Assembly (NCBI GenBank): GCA_934643825.1
Contig: CAKUCW010000004.1
Location: 1 to 64,000 of the forward strand
Length of the DNA stretch: 64,000 nucleotides
Source of the DNA: an uncultured Clostridia bacterium
GTDB lineage: Bacteria > Bacillota > Clostridia > Christensenellales > Aristaeellaceae
Direction of reading: 5' to 3'
A program made the translations under genes and the position numbers. Of the stretch, positions 15,508-24,124 are shown piece after piece. Within the stretch, counting starts at the first letter, position 1. The number at the start of each line of letters is the position of its first letter. The notes beneath the pieces were generated by a model. It saw nothing but the letters and a program-made list of their open reading frames with translations. It made no database searches and was not told the DNA's origin.

Positions 15508-16962
15508 ATGTTGAGCCTTGCGGTTTTTCTTCCCATTGTTTGCGGGTTAGCCATGTTTGCGTGCCGCGGCATGACGCATCGGGCGCGTCAGGTGCTGACA
15601 GAGGGCGTGACGCTGGTCACGTCGCTGCTGGTGCTTTTCTGCCTGATGAACAAACGGGGCGTGGCGTATACGCCGCTGTACCTGCTGCCGAAACTGCCGA
15701 TCAGCTTCTGCATCGACGGCGTGGGCAGTGTGTTCGCGGCAATCGTTGCGTTCCTGTGGCCGTTGGCGACGCTGTATGGTTTTGAATATATGGAGCATGA
15801 AGGCGGGGAGAACCACTTCTTCGCGCTTTACACCATGACCTACGGCGTGACGCTGGGCATTGCCACGGCGGCGAACGTCCTGACCCTGTATCTGTTTTAT
15901 GAATTCCTGACCCTCTGCACCCTGCCGCTGGTCATGCACGGCACGAGCAAGGCGTCCATCCGTGCGGGCTACACCTACATGATGTATTCCTTCTTCGGCG
16001 CGGCGCTGGCGTTTGTCGGCGTGATGCTGATTATCGGCTTCGGCGACGGCGGCGCGTTCGTGATGGGCGGCGTGATGAGCGAGGCGGCGGCGGAGCATCC
16101 GCTGATGGTTCAGATCGGTTACCTCTGCGCGTTCCTCGGCTTCGGCGTCAAGGCGGCTGTCTTCCCGTTCCATGTGTGGCTGCCGGAAGCGTCCGTTGCG
16201 CCGACGCCGGTTACGGCGCTGCTGCACGCGGTTGCGGTCGTCAAGAGCGGTGTGTTCGCCATCATTCGCGTGACGTACTTCAGCTTCGGCGCACAGGTGA
16301 TGCGCGGCACGACGGCGCAGGCGATTGCCCTGCTGCTGGCGAGCGCAACCATCGTCTACGGCTCGACGATGGCGGTCAAGGAGCATCATTTCAAGCGCCG
16401 TCTGGCGTATTCGACGGTATCTAACCTGTCTTATATCCTGCTGGCGGCGTGCCTGATGACGCAGAGCGGTCTGACTGCCGCGCTGGCGCATATGCTCTTC
16501 CATGCCCTGATTAAGATTACGCTGTTCTTCTGCGCAGGCGCGGTGCTGGTCAAGACCGAGCGCACGCAGATTGAGGATCTGCGCGGCTTGGCGAAGGTGA
16601 TGCCGTTCACCTGCGCGACGTATACCATCGGCGCGATTTCGCTGATGGGTACGCCGCTGCTTCCGGGCTTCGTGAGCAAATGGCTCATCGGTTCGGCTGC
16701 CATCGAAACGGGCACGACGCTGGGCATGATCGGCGTGGCGGCGCTCCTGATTTCCGCCGTGCTGACCGCCATCTACCTGATGGGACCGGCGATGTCGATG
16801 TATTTCCGCCCGCTGGAGGGCATGGAGCCGACGGCAAAATGCGACCCCGGCATGCGCATGAAACTGCCGTTTGCGGTTCTGGCGGCTGCCATCGTGCTGT
16901 GCGGTCTGTTCTCTGACCCGATTATCACGCTGCTGGCGAAGCTTTCTGCCGGCGTGATGTGA
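15508..16962 (+). CDS. Third antiporter-like subunit (PF00361)
   Basis: A 484-residue membrane protein with about 14 helices. YLFYEFLTLCTLP carries the helix 5 glutamate, KAAVFPFHVWLPEA the helix 7 lysine, GFVSKWLIGSA the helix 12 lysine. The HAVAVVKSG segment is typical of the NuoM/MrpD branch. ATG start with AAGGAG, 12 bases after the previous gene. It is more like the preceding subunit than like MrpD at 12514, suggesting duplication within the operon. Confidence 0.88.
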   Translation: MLSLAVFLPIVCGLAMFACRGMTHRARQVLTEGVTLVTSLLVLFCLMNKRGVAYTPLYLLPKLPISFCIDGVGSVFAAIVAFLWPLATLYGFEYMEHEGGENHFFALYTMTYGVTLGIATAANVLTLYLFYEFLTLCTLPLVMHGTSKASIRAGYTYMMYSFFGAALAFVGVMLIIGFGDGGAFVMGGVMSEAAAEHPLMVQIGYLCAFLGFGVKAAVFPFHVWLPEASVAPTPVTALLHAVAVVKSGVFAIIRVTYFSFGAQVMRGTTAQAIALLLASATIVYGSTMAVKEHHFKRRLAYSTVSNLSYILLAACLMTQSGLTAALAHMLFHALIKITLFFCAGAVLVKTERTQIEDLRGLAKVMPFTCATYTIGAISLMGTPLLPGFVSKWLIGSAAIETGTTLGMIGVAALLISAVLTAIYLMGPAMSMYFRPLEGMEPTAKCDPGMRMKLPFAVLAAAIVLCGLFSDPIITLLAKLSAGVM

Positions 16963-16979
16963 GAAAGGGGGAAAACGAG

Positions 16980-19127
16980 ATGTTGTTCTTTCTTGTGTTT
17001 TTCCCGATGATAGCGGCGGTTTGCAGCTATCTGGTCGGACGTAAAAATAAGGCGCTGCGCGACAGAGTGGTGCAGCTCTGCTGCTTGGCGGAGTTTGCGG
17101 TCGCCGTGGGCGCGATGGGGCTTGTCGTCGCGGGCAAAGAGCTTTCCGCCGCGATTCCCGGCTTCTGCGGTTTCGGGCTGAGCTTCGGGCTGGACGGCTT
17201 CCGTGCGCTGTATGCGCTGGTGGCGGGCGTGATGTGGCTGATGACGTCGCTGCTTTCCGGCGATTACTTCGCCCATCACTATCGCAACCGCAACCGCTAC
17301 TACTTCTTTTTCCTGCTGACGCAGGGCGCGACGGTCGGCGTTTTCCTGTCCGCGGATCTGTTTACGACGTTCGTGTTCTTTGAGATCATGTCCTTTACGT
17401 CGTATACATGGGTTGCGCACGATGAAACGCCCGGCGCGATGCGTGCGGCGGAAACCTATCTGGCGGTCGCCATCATCGGCGGCATGGTCATGCTGATGGG
17501 TCTGTTCCTGCTTTGGCATGAGTTGGGAACGCTGACGATTTCCGAATTGTATGCCGCGGCTGCCGCCTGCCCGAATAAGGGCGTGATCTGGGCGGCGAGC
17601 ATCTGCATCCTGTTTGGCTTCGGCGCGAAGGCGGGCATGTTCCCGCTGCATATCTGGCTGCCGAAAGCGCACCCGGTTGCGCCCGCTCCGGCGTCCGCGC
17701 TGCTCTCCGGTATCCTGACGAAATCCGGTATCTTTGGCATTATCGCCGTATCGGCGAACATCTTCCGGGAAAGCACGGCTTGGGGCAACCTCATCCTCGT
17801 GCTGGGACTGATTACGATGCTCGGCGGCGCGATTCTGGCGGTGTTCTCCGTCAACCTCAAGCGCACGCTGGCATGCTCCTCGATGAGCCAAATCGGCTTT
17901 ATCCTGACGGGCATCGCCATGGGCTGCCTGCTGGGCGAAGAGAACGCGCTTGCCGCACGCGGTGCGCTGCTCTACATGGTCAACCATTCGCTCTTTAAGC
18001 TCATCCTGTTCATGGCTGCCGGTGTGGTTTACATGAACCTGCACAAGCTGAATCTGAACGACGTGCGCGGATTCGGACGCAAAAAGCCCATTCTGCATTT
18101 TGCGTTCCTGATGGGCGCGTTCGGTCTGATGGGCGTGCCGGGCTTCTCGGGCTATGTGTCCAAGACGCTCATCCACGAGGGCATCGTGGAGTATGCCGAG
18201 CTGCTGGCGGAGGAAGGTATGGGTGCGCTGTCGGTGCTTTACCGCGGCGCGGAATGGATTTACCTGTTCTCCGGCGGTCTGACCGGCGCGTACATGATCA
18301 AGCTGTACATCTGCCTGTTCTGGGAGAAGCACCCGACGCAGCAGATTGCCTATGAAGCGAAAAAGCCGTATATGGGCAAGCTCTCTGCGCTGGCGTTGTT
18401 CCTGAGCGCGGTGATTGTGCCGGTTCTGGGCATGACGCCGAACCTGACGATGGACGGCATTGCGGATCTCGCGGGCGGCTTCCTGCATGCGGCGGCGCCT
18501 GCGCACGCGGTGCATTATTTCTCGCTGACGAACCTGAAGGGCGCGTGCATATCGCTGGTTATCGGTCTGGTCGTCTATCTGGTTTTCATCCGTCCGGTGC
18601 TGATGAAGAAGGAAAACGGCACGAGCGAGTACGTCGATCTCTGGCCCAGCTGGCTGGATATCGAAGACCGCATCTATCGTCCGGCGATCAACGGTCTGCT
18701 CGCCATCGGCGGCAAGGTCGCGGGTCTTGGCAGTGAAATGACGCTGGAAACCTATATCTATCGTCCGCTCATCCGTGCGCTGACGCTCATCGGCGCGGCG
18801 GTGTTCGGTGTCCTCGGCGGTCTGACGGACTTTATCGCTGACCTGATTTCGCGCAAGATTCTTTCCGCGAGAAAGAAAAAGGCGCCGACCTCTGTCGGCA
18901 ACGTCATCACCCGCACGATCGGCGGCATGCTGGACAGCATGGCGGAAGGACTCAACCACACGGTGCTGCGCGGTCATCAGATTGAGCATCACGCGCTCGG
19001 ACGCATCTCCGGCGCGTGGGATGGCTTGATGGACGCCATCAGCCAGATGAGCCATACCATGAGCTATGGTCTGCTGCTCTTCGGCTTGGGACTCTGCGTG
19101 ACGCTGCTGTATCTGATGTTCTATTGA
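16980..19127 (+). CDS. Fourth, large antiporter-like subunit (NuoL/MrpA-like)
   Basis: A 715-residue protein. Residues about 1-500 are the proton-conducting transporter domain with FVFFEIMSFTSYTW (helix 5 Glu), KAGMFPLHIWLPKAHP (helix 7 Lys) and GYVSKTLIHEG (helix 12 Lys). After further helices, residues about 545-690 contain long amphipathic stretches (from WPSWLDIEDRIYRP onward) and a last transmembrane helix at the C-terminus. This recalls the lateral helix of NuoL, though homology is not shown. The ATG at 16980 follows AAAGGGGG. It closes the operon. Confidence 0.88.
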   Translation: MLFFLVFFPMIAAVCSYLVGRKNKALRDRVVQLCCLAEFAVAVGAMGLVVAGKELSAAIPGFCGFGLSFGLDGFRALYALVAGVMWLMTSLLSGDYFAHHYRNRNRYYFFFLLTQGATVGVFLSADLFTTFVFFEIMSFTSYTWVAHDETPGAMRAAETYLAVAIIGGMVMLMGLFLLWHELGTLTISELYAAAAACPNKGVIWAASICILFGFGAKAGMFPLHIWLPKAHPVAPAPASALLSGILTKSGIFGIIAVSANIFRESTAWGNLILVLGLITMLGGAILAVFSVNLKRTLACSSMSQIGFILTGIAMGCLLGEENALAARGALLYMVNHSLFKLILFMAAGVVYMNLHKLNLNDVRGFGRKKPILHFAFLMGAFGLMGVPGFSGYVSKTLIHEGIVEYAELLAEEGMGALSVLYRGAEWIYLFSGGLTGAYMIKLYICLFWEKHPTQQIAYEAKKPYMGKLSALALFLSAVIVPVLGMTPNLTMDGIADLAGGFLHAAAPAHAVHYFSLTNLKGACISLVIGLVVYLVFIRPVLMKKENGTSEYVDLWPSWLDIEDRIYRPAINGLLAIGGKVAGLGSEMTLETYIYRPLIRALTLIGAAVFGVLGGLTDFIADLISRKILSARKKKAPTSVGNVITRTIGGMLDSMAEGLNHTVLRGHQIEHHALGRISGAWDGLMDAISQMSHTMSYGLLLFGLGLCVTLLYLMFY

Positions 19128-19141
19128 GCATTCAATCAAGG

Positions 19142-19175
19142 GTCGTTCCCTCCTGATGGGGGAACGGCTCTTTTT
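19142..19175 (+). terminator. Terminator of the antiporter operon
   Basis: GTCGTTCCCTC, loop CTGAT, GGGGGAACGGC (with G-U pairs), then TCTTTTT, 15 bases after the last stop codon. Confidence 0.8.
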
Positions 19176-19191
19176 GTATGCCTGAACGCTT

Positions 19192-19262
19192 GTTTAAACC
19201 GCCGCGAAGCGGAGAAGGGGTTTGGGGATGAAATCCCCAAGCGGGTTTGGGCGGCAGCCCAA
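19192..19262. repeat. 71-bp direct repeat, copy 1
   Basis: From GTTTAAACC to CAGCCCAA. It holds three small hairpins: CCGC/GCGG, TTGGGGAT/ATCCCCAA and TTGGGC/GCCCAA. It is 70/71 identical to 19362-19432. The spacer 19128-19579 contains only these repeats, a terminator and a promoter. Confidence 0.92.
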
Positions 19263-19361
19263 TAAACCCCCGTTAAAGAGAAAAAAGTTTCAGAGCAGAA
19301 TGCAAAGCATGCTGCAATTGAAACGGGTTGGCGTCCAAAGCATGTTTTGAACAATCAAGCC

Positions 19362-19432
19362 GTTTAAACCGCCGCGAAGCGGAGAAGGGGTTTGGGGATG
19401 AAATCCCCAAGCAGGTTTGGGCGGCAGCCCAA
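19362..19432. repeat. 71-bp direct repeat, copy 2
   Basis: Same sequence as 19192-19262 with one G to A change. The two are separated by about 99 bases in which I see no gene. Confidence 0.92.
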
Positions 19433-19489
19433 CGTTCCCCCGCTTTTCCAAACTTTCCCGAAACACATTTAGAATCTAATCAAACCACA

Positions 19490-19518
19490 TTGACAGGCGG
19501 TTATATACATGTTAGAAT
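19490..19518 (+). promoter_or_regulatory. Promoter of the second MATE gene
   Basis: TTGACA at 19490-19495, 17-bp spacer, TAGAAT at 19513-19518. Confidence 0.85.
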
Positions 19519-19579
19519 ACAGTCTTGTGCAATATGAGAAGATGTGATGATTTGAACGCTTGAAAGAGAGAGGAAAACC

Positions 19580-20974
19580 ATGGCGAATCCGGAAAACAAG
19601 ATTGAAAAGGATACCCAAAGTGAAATCCAAAAGGAAAATAAAATGGGCGTGATGCCGGTGGGTCAGCTGCTCTTTACGATGAGCCTGCCGATCATGATCT
19701 CCATGCTGGTGCAGGCACTGTATAACGTGGTCGATTCCATGTTTGTGGCACGCGTCAGCGAAAACGCGTTGACCGCGCTGAGCATCGCGTTTCCGATTCA
19801 GAATCTGATGATCGCGGTATCCGTCGGCTTGGGCGTCGGCTTGAACGCGGTCGTCTCCCGTGCGCTGGGCGCAAAGGATACGAAGGGCGTCAACCGCGCG
19901 GCGACGAACGGCATCATGCTGATGTTTATCTGCGGACTGCTCTTCATGCTCGGCGGCGCGACACTGGTTCGCCCGTATTTTGAGATGCAGACCGATATCG
20001 AAGAGATCGTGACCAGCGGCATTGACTATACGTCGATTGTCATGATGGGCTCGATGGGCGTCTTCATGCAGATTCTCTTCGAGCGTCTGCTGCAAAGCAC
20101 GGGTCGTACCATGCTCACAATGTTCAGCCAGGGCATCGGTGCAATCATCAACATCATCTTTGACCCGATTTTCATCTTCGGCTATTTTGGTTTCCCGAAA
20201 ATGGGCGTTGCCGGTGCGGCATACGCGACCGTTCTGGGACAGTGGGTTGCGGCGCTGCTGGGCTTGATTCTGAATATCCGCATGAACCCGGAAGTTTCCA
20301 TCAATATGAAGGGCTTCAGACCGCACGGCGCGACGATTCGCCTGATTCTGTCCATCGGCATTCCGTCGGTGGTCATGCAGTCCATCGGATCGGTGATGAC
20401 CTTCCTGATGAACCAGATTCTCATTGCGTTCTCTTCGACGGCGGTTGCGGTGTTCGGCGTGTATTTCAAGCTCCAGAGCTTTGTGTTCATGCCGGTCTTT
20501 GGCTTGACCAACGGCACGGTTCCGATCGTTGCCTACAACTTCGGCGCTCGCAAGGGCGAACGCATGAAGAAGACCATTCAGTATTCCGTCTATGCGGCGA
20601 TTGCCATTATGATTTGCGGCGCGTTGATCTTCCAGTCCATCCCGGACAAGCTCCTGATGCTGTTCGATGCGTCGGATGAAATGCTGCGTGTGGGCGTTCC
20701 GGCGCTGCGCATCATTTCGCTGAGCTTCCCGCTGGCGGGCTTCGGCATCGGCGCGGGCGCGGTCTTCCAGGCACTCGGCTTCAGCGTATATTCGATGGTG
20801 ATCTCGCTGATTCGTCAGCTGGTGGTACTGATTCCGTGCGCCTATCTCATCGGCATGCTGACCGGCGACGTGACGGGCGTCTGGTGGGCGTTTGTCGTTG
20901 CGGAAGTGGTTTCCCTGACGGTCAGTGCGCTGTATCTGCGCCGCGTGAACCGCAACGTGATTCAGACGCTTTAA
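19580..20974 (+). CDS. MATE family efflux transporter
   Basis: A 464-residue exporter with about 12 transmembrane helices in two MatE halves. After a charged cytoplasmic N-terminus of about 25 residues come PVGQLLFTMSLPIMISMLVQ and YNVVDSMFVARV, both typical. It ends in a short basic tail. ATG start with GAGAGAGGAAAACC upstream. It is a single-gene unit with its own promoter and strong terminator. Only loosely similar to the MATE proteins at 6330 and 24121. Substrate unknown. Confidence 0.92.
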   Translation: MANPENKIEKDTQSEIQKENKMGVMPVGQLLFTMSLPIMISMLVQALYNVVDSMFVARVSENALTALSIAFPIQNLMIAVSVGLGVGLNAVVSRALGAKDTKGVNRAATNGIMLMFICGLLFMLGGATLVRPYFEMQTDIEEIVTSGIDYTSIVMMGSMGVFMQILFERLLQSTGRTMLTMFSQGIGAIINIIFDPIFIFGYFGFPKMGVAGAAYATVLGQWVAALLGLILNIRMNPEVSINMKGFRPHGATIRLILSIGIPSVVMQSIGSVMTFLMNQILIAFSSTAVAVFGVYFKLQSFVFMPVFGLTNGTVPIVAYNFGARKGERMKKTIQYSVYAAIAIMICGALIFQSIPDKLLMLFDASDEMLRVGVPALRIISLSFPLAGFGIGAGAVFQALGFSVYSMVISLIRQLVVLIPCAYLIGMLTGDVTGVWWAFVVAEVVSLTVSALYLRRVNRNVIQTL

Positions 20975-20983
20975 GAAACGGGC

Positions 20984-21063
20984 AAAGCCCTCTCCATCCT
21001 TCAAAACGCTTCTCCCTGGATCACGGGGAAGGCGCTGTGGAGCGATGGAGAGGGCTTTTTTTG
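20984..21063 (+). terminator. Terminator of the second MATE gene
   Basis: AAAGCCCTCTCCATC pairs with GATGGAGAGGGCTTT across a 45-base structured loop, followed by TTTT. About 100 bases separate it from the end of the convergent Rrf2 gene; nothing else is seen there. Confidence 0.85.
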
Positions 21064-21162
21064 TTTATGGAAAATTGGAAAAAGACCGCCTGCGCAGTCC
21101 GGTCAGCGACGATTTCGCCCTCAAAGGCGCCTTTGCGCAAACCTCGCGGAGAATAAGCCCGC

Positions 21163-21594
21163 TCAGATCACATAGTCATATCCGTCAGGGTCGCTGTGAA
21201 TCAGATCTGCGAGGGTGATATTCTCAAAGTATTCCGTAATGAGCTGATCCAGCCCACGCCACATGGAAAGCGTGCGGCATTCAGCCGAACGGGGACAAAC
21301 GTCAGAGCCGGGCTCCAGGCAGGAAACCGGCGCCATGGAACTTTCTGTAACGCGCAGGATGCTTTCCACAGTATACTGCTCCGGCACCTTTGCCAGCCGA
21401 TATCCGCCGCCTTTTCCCCGCACACCGGTCAGCAGCTTTGCTTTTACCAACAGCTTAATGATGCTCTCTAAGTATTTTTCGGAGATTTGCTGGCGCTGCG
21501 CAATGACTTTCAGCGGAATAAAACCGTCCGCCTGATGCTCGGCAAGGTCGATCATGACCCGAAGCGCGTACCGTCCTTTGGTTGAAATCAGCAT
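21163..21594 (-). CDS. Rrf2 family transcriptional regulator
   Basis: A 143-residue winged-helix repressor. The N-terminus STKGRYALRVMIDLAEH is diagnostic, and GVRGKGGGYRLAK forms the wing. Three cysteines in CLEPGSDVCPRSAEC (about residues 91-105) match the Fe-S binding pattern of IscR-like members, whereas CymR-type members lack them. The ATG at 21594 follows GGGAGGA; the frame upstream to 21651 lacks support. It is divergent from cysK, which suggests it controls cysteine synthesis or Fe-S supply, perhaps together with CysK as CymR does in Bacillus. Confidence 0.9.
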   Translation of the reverse strand: MLISTKGRYALRVMIDLAEHQADGFIPLKVIAQRQQISEKYLESIIKLLVKAKLLTGVRGKGGGYRLAKVPEQYTVESILRVTESSMAPVSCLEPGSDVCPRSAECRTLSMWRGLDQLITEYFENITLADLIHSDPDGYDYVI

Positions 21595-21672
21595 GTCTAC
21601 GTCCTCCCTCAAAAACAACCCTATTATACAGCATGGAAATGGGTAAATCAATGGAAACCTGCATAACAGCTA

Positions 21673-21701
21673 TTGACAAATCGATGGGGCGGTTTTATAA
21701 T
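21673..21701 (+). promoter_or_regulatory. Consensus promoter of cysK
   Basis: TTGACA at 21673-21678, 17-bp spacer, TATAAT at 21696-21701: a perfect consensus promoter, which usually implies repression control. The leader to the start at 21838 is about 130 bases, with no recognised riboswitch. Confidence 0.9.
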
Positions 21702-21708
21702 CCGTATA

Positions 21709-21725
21709 AACCTACAATAAAGGTT
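21709..21725 (+). promoter_or_regulatory. Possible Rrf2 operator near the cysK start site
   Basis: The dyad AACCT-N7-AGGTT lies immediately downstream of the -10, where a bound repressor would block initiation. Assignment to the divergent Rrf2 regulator is inference from position. Confidence 0.4.
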
Positions 21726-21837
21726 GGTAATGAAATGCGATTCAATCATCGGGGCATTCGATGTCGCTGTTGTCCGTAAGCAGACGTGCAGAAGCAGGAT
21801 ACAAAATTAAACCATAACCGCTTGGGAGGAAAGTGTC

Positions 21838-22770
21838 ATGAGCAAAATCTATACATCTGCTGACCAGCTGATCGGCAAGACCCCTCTGCTGGAGCTGGTT
21901 CATATTGAGCGTACCGAGGGGCTGGAGGCGAAGATTCTGGGCAAGCTGGAGTATTTCAATCCCGCCGGCAGTGTGAAGGATCGTATTGCCAAGGCGATGA
22001 TCGACGACGCGGAGCAGAAAGGTTTGCTGAAGCCCGGCTCTGTCATCATCGAGCCTACATCCGGCAATACCGGCATCGGTCTGGCTTCCGTGGCGGCTGC
22101 CCGCGGATATCGCATTATCATTGTCATGCCTGAAACCATGAGCGTGGAGCGTCGCCAGCTGATGAAAGCCTACGGCGCGGAGCTGGTGCTTACTGAGGGC
22201 GCCAAGGGCATGAAGGGCGCGATTGCCAAGGCGGATGAGCTGGCAAAGGAGATTCCGAACAGCTTTATCCCCGGGCAGTTCGTGAATCCGGCTAACCCTG
22301 CCGTTCACAAGGCGACGACAGGCCCTGAAATCTGGGAGGATACCGACGGCAAGGTCGATATCTTTGTGGCGGGCGTCGGCACGGGCGGCACAATCACCGG
22401 TGTCGGTGAATACCTGAAGAGCCGGAATCCTGACGTGAAAGTGGTGGCGGTAGAACCCGCGACATCACCGGTGCTGAGCAAGGGCGTTGCCGGCAGCCAC
22501 AAAATTCAGGGCATTGGCGCCGGGTTTGTTCCCAGCGTGCTGGATACCCGGGTTTATGATGAAATCATTCCCGTGGAAAACGAGGATGCCTTTGCGACCG
22601 GTAAGCTGATTGGCAAGAAAGAGGGCGTATTGGTAGGCATTTCTTCCGGCGCCGCCGTATGGGCTGCGATCCAACTGGCAAAGCGACCGGAAAATAAAGG
22701 CAAGACCATCGTTGCCCTGCTGCCTGATACCGGCGACCGCTATCTCTCAACACCGCTTTTTGCAGACTAA
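21838..22770 (+). CDS. cysK: Cysteine synthase (O-acetylserine sulfhydrylase)
   Basis: A 310-residue fold-type II PLP enzyme that makes L-cysteine from O-acetylserine and sulfide. The PLP lysine is Lys47 in [17 protein letters not shown] binds the substrate carboxylate, and [10 protein letters not shown] holds the PLP phosphate. Length and motifs are normal for CysK. ATG with GGGAGGAAAG. It is probably cotranscribed with the HD-domain gene 81 bases downstream. Confidence 0.95.
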   Translation: MSKIYTSADQLIGKTPLLELVHIERTEGLEAKILGKLEYFNPAGSVKDRIAKAMIDDAEQKGLLKPGSVIIEPTSGNTGIGLASVAAARGYRIIIVMPETMSVERRQLMKAYGAELVLTEGAKGMKGAIAKADELAKEIPNSFIPGQFVNPANPAVHKATTGPEIWEDTDGKVDIFVAGVGTGGTITGVGEYLKSRNPDVKVVAVEPATSPVLSKGVAGSHKIQGIGAGFVPSVLDTRVYDEIIPVENEDAFATGKLIGKKEGVLVGISSGAAVWAAIQLAKRPENKGKTIVALLPDTGDRYLSTPLFAD

Positions 22771-22851
22771 ACAGAAGGATCGGGAAAGGCTGCTCCGGGT
22801 GCAGCCTTCCTTGATGCAATAACAAAACGAATGGGAAAGGAACGATATTCG

Positions 22852-23409
22852 ATGATTCCGACACCTGAAGAGGCGTGGAACTTGCTCTGTGAATATAATC
22901 AGGGAGAATTCCACCGGAAACACGGGCGCATCGTTGGAGACGTCCTGCGCTGGTACGCAATCAGGCTGGGGTATGAACAGGAGGCGGACTTTTGGGAGTC
23001 TGTCGGCATCCTCCACGATTTGGACTTTGAACAATGGCCGGATCAGCATTGCGCAAAGGAGCAGGAACTTTTACGGCAGCGAGAGATTGATGAACGGCTG
23101 ATTCACGCTGTGGTCAGCCACGGGTATATGCTGACTGTGGATGTTGAGCCGAAGCACGAGATGGAGAAGGTGCTCTATGCTGTGGATGAATTGACCGGTC
23201 TGATTGGCGCGGCGGCACTCATGCGCCCATCCAAGAGCGTCCGTGACATGGAAGTAAAATCCGTGAAGAAAAAGTACAAGGACAAGAAATTTGCCGCAGG
23301 CTGTTCCAGAGAAGTGATTGAACGCGGCGCTGCTATGCTGGGATGGGATTTGGACATGCTGATCGGTCAGACGATTCTGGCTATGCAGTCCAGCGAGGCA
23401 GTGGAGTAA
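22852..23409 (+). CDS. HD-domain hydrolase-like protein
   Basis: A 185-residue soluble protein with the HD metal-binding pattern: His in FHRKHGRIV, HD in GILHDLDFE and a later His in AVVSHGY, with an Asp in AVDELTG. Such proteins are phosphohydrolases of nucleotides or related substrates. The start at 22852 (MIPTPEEAW) fits family members; AAAGGAAC lies 9 bases upstream. It follows cysK without a terminator. The link to cysteine metabolism is only positional. Confidence 0.82.
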   Translation: MIPTPEEAWNLLCEYNQGEFHRKHGRIVGDVLRWYAIRLGYEQEADFWESVGILHDLDFEQWPDQHCAKEQELLRQREIDERLIHAVVSHGYMLTVDVEPKHEMEKVLYAVDELTGLIGAAALMRPSKSVRDMEVKSVKKKYKDKKFAAGCSREVIERGAAMLGWDLDMLIGQTILAMQSSEAVE

Positions 23410-23489
23410 GCTTCGGGAATATGCGGGGTCAAGCATGCCTTTCATGATATATTGATACATAAAGACGGGACGGAATGTTCCCGTAAATC

Positions 23490-23539
23490 AATCAGGCTCC
23501 CGGCACCGAGTGATCGGTGCAGGGAGCCTGATTCTTTTA
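23490..23539. terminator. Bidirectional terminator
   Basis: AATCAGGCTCCC/GGGAGCCTGATT with an inner GCACCGA/TCGGTGC stem, then CTTTTA on the plus strand. It lies between the convergent HD and kinase genes. Confidence 0.85.
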
Positions 23540-23545
23540 TGAATG

Positions 23546-24124
23546 TCAGAACAGTTCCGCAATGAGCTTTGCGCACTTGTCGATGCCCAGCACGCCGCTG
23601 TCCAGCGTCAGATGATCATTCTGCGCGTAACCCCACTTCATATCGGTGTAAAAACGATGATATGCGGCGCGGCGCTTATCCTTATCCCGCAGGCGTTCCT
23701 CGGGAGCCTGTTTCCGTTCGCCGTATACCTCGACGATACGCTTGGCGCGGAAAGCCATGTCCGCGTGGATAAAGACCTTCAGGCAGTCTGCTTTATCCTG
23801 CAAAATGAAGTCGGCGCAGCGACCGACGATGACGCAGGAGCTTTTTTCGGCAAGTTCCGCAATCACTCTGTACTGATGCTCCCACAGAATATCTTCGTTG
23901 GTAGGACCAAACATCCGATTGGAAAACGCCGCCGAAAGGAAACTGTCGGGGACATATTCGCCGGCTTCTTTCACATAGTCCGGCGCAAAGCCGGTTTCCT
24001 TCGCCATTTCCCGAATAATCTCCGAATCATAGCACGGAATGCCCAGCTTTTCCGCGACCTTTTTGCCGATGGTGCGTCCGCCGCTGCCGAATTCGCGGCT
24101 GATGGTGATGACTCTGTTTTTCAT
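23546..24124 (-). CDS. Cytidylate kinase-like protein
   Basis: A 192-residue P-loop protein of the cytidylate kinase-like family. The phosphate-binding segment is SREFGSGGRTIGKKVAEKLG (about residues 9-28), and CVIVGRCADFIL (about 98-109) contains the Arg typical of this branch. Family members are found beside transporters and regulators in Clostridia; their substrate is not settled. Its ATG overlaps the upstream MATE stop (ATGA), so it is translationally coupled to that exporter. Confidence 0.85.
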   Translation of the reverse strand: MKNRVITISREFGSGGRTIGKKVAEKLGIPCYDSEIIREMAKETGFAPDYVKEAGEYVPDSFLSAAFSNRMFGPTNEDILWEHQYRVIAELAEKSSCVIVGRCADFILQDKADCLKVFIHADMAFRAKRIVEVYGERKQAPEERLRDKDKRRAAYHRFYTDMKWGYAQNDHLTLDSGVLGIDKCAKLIAELF

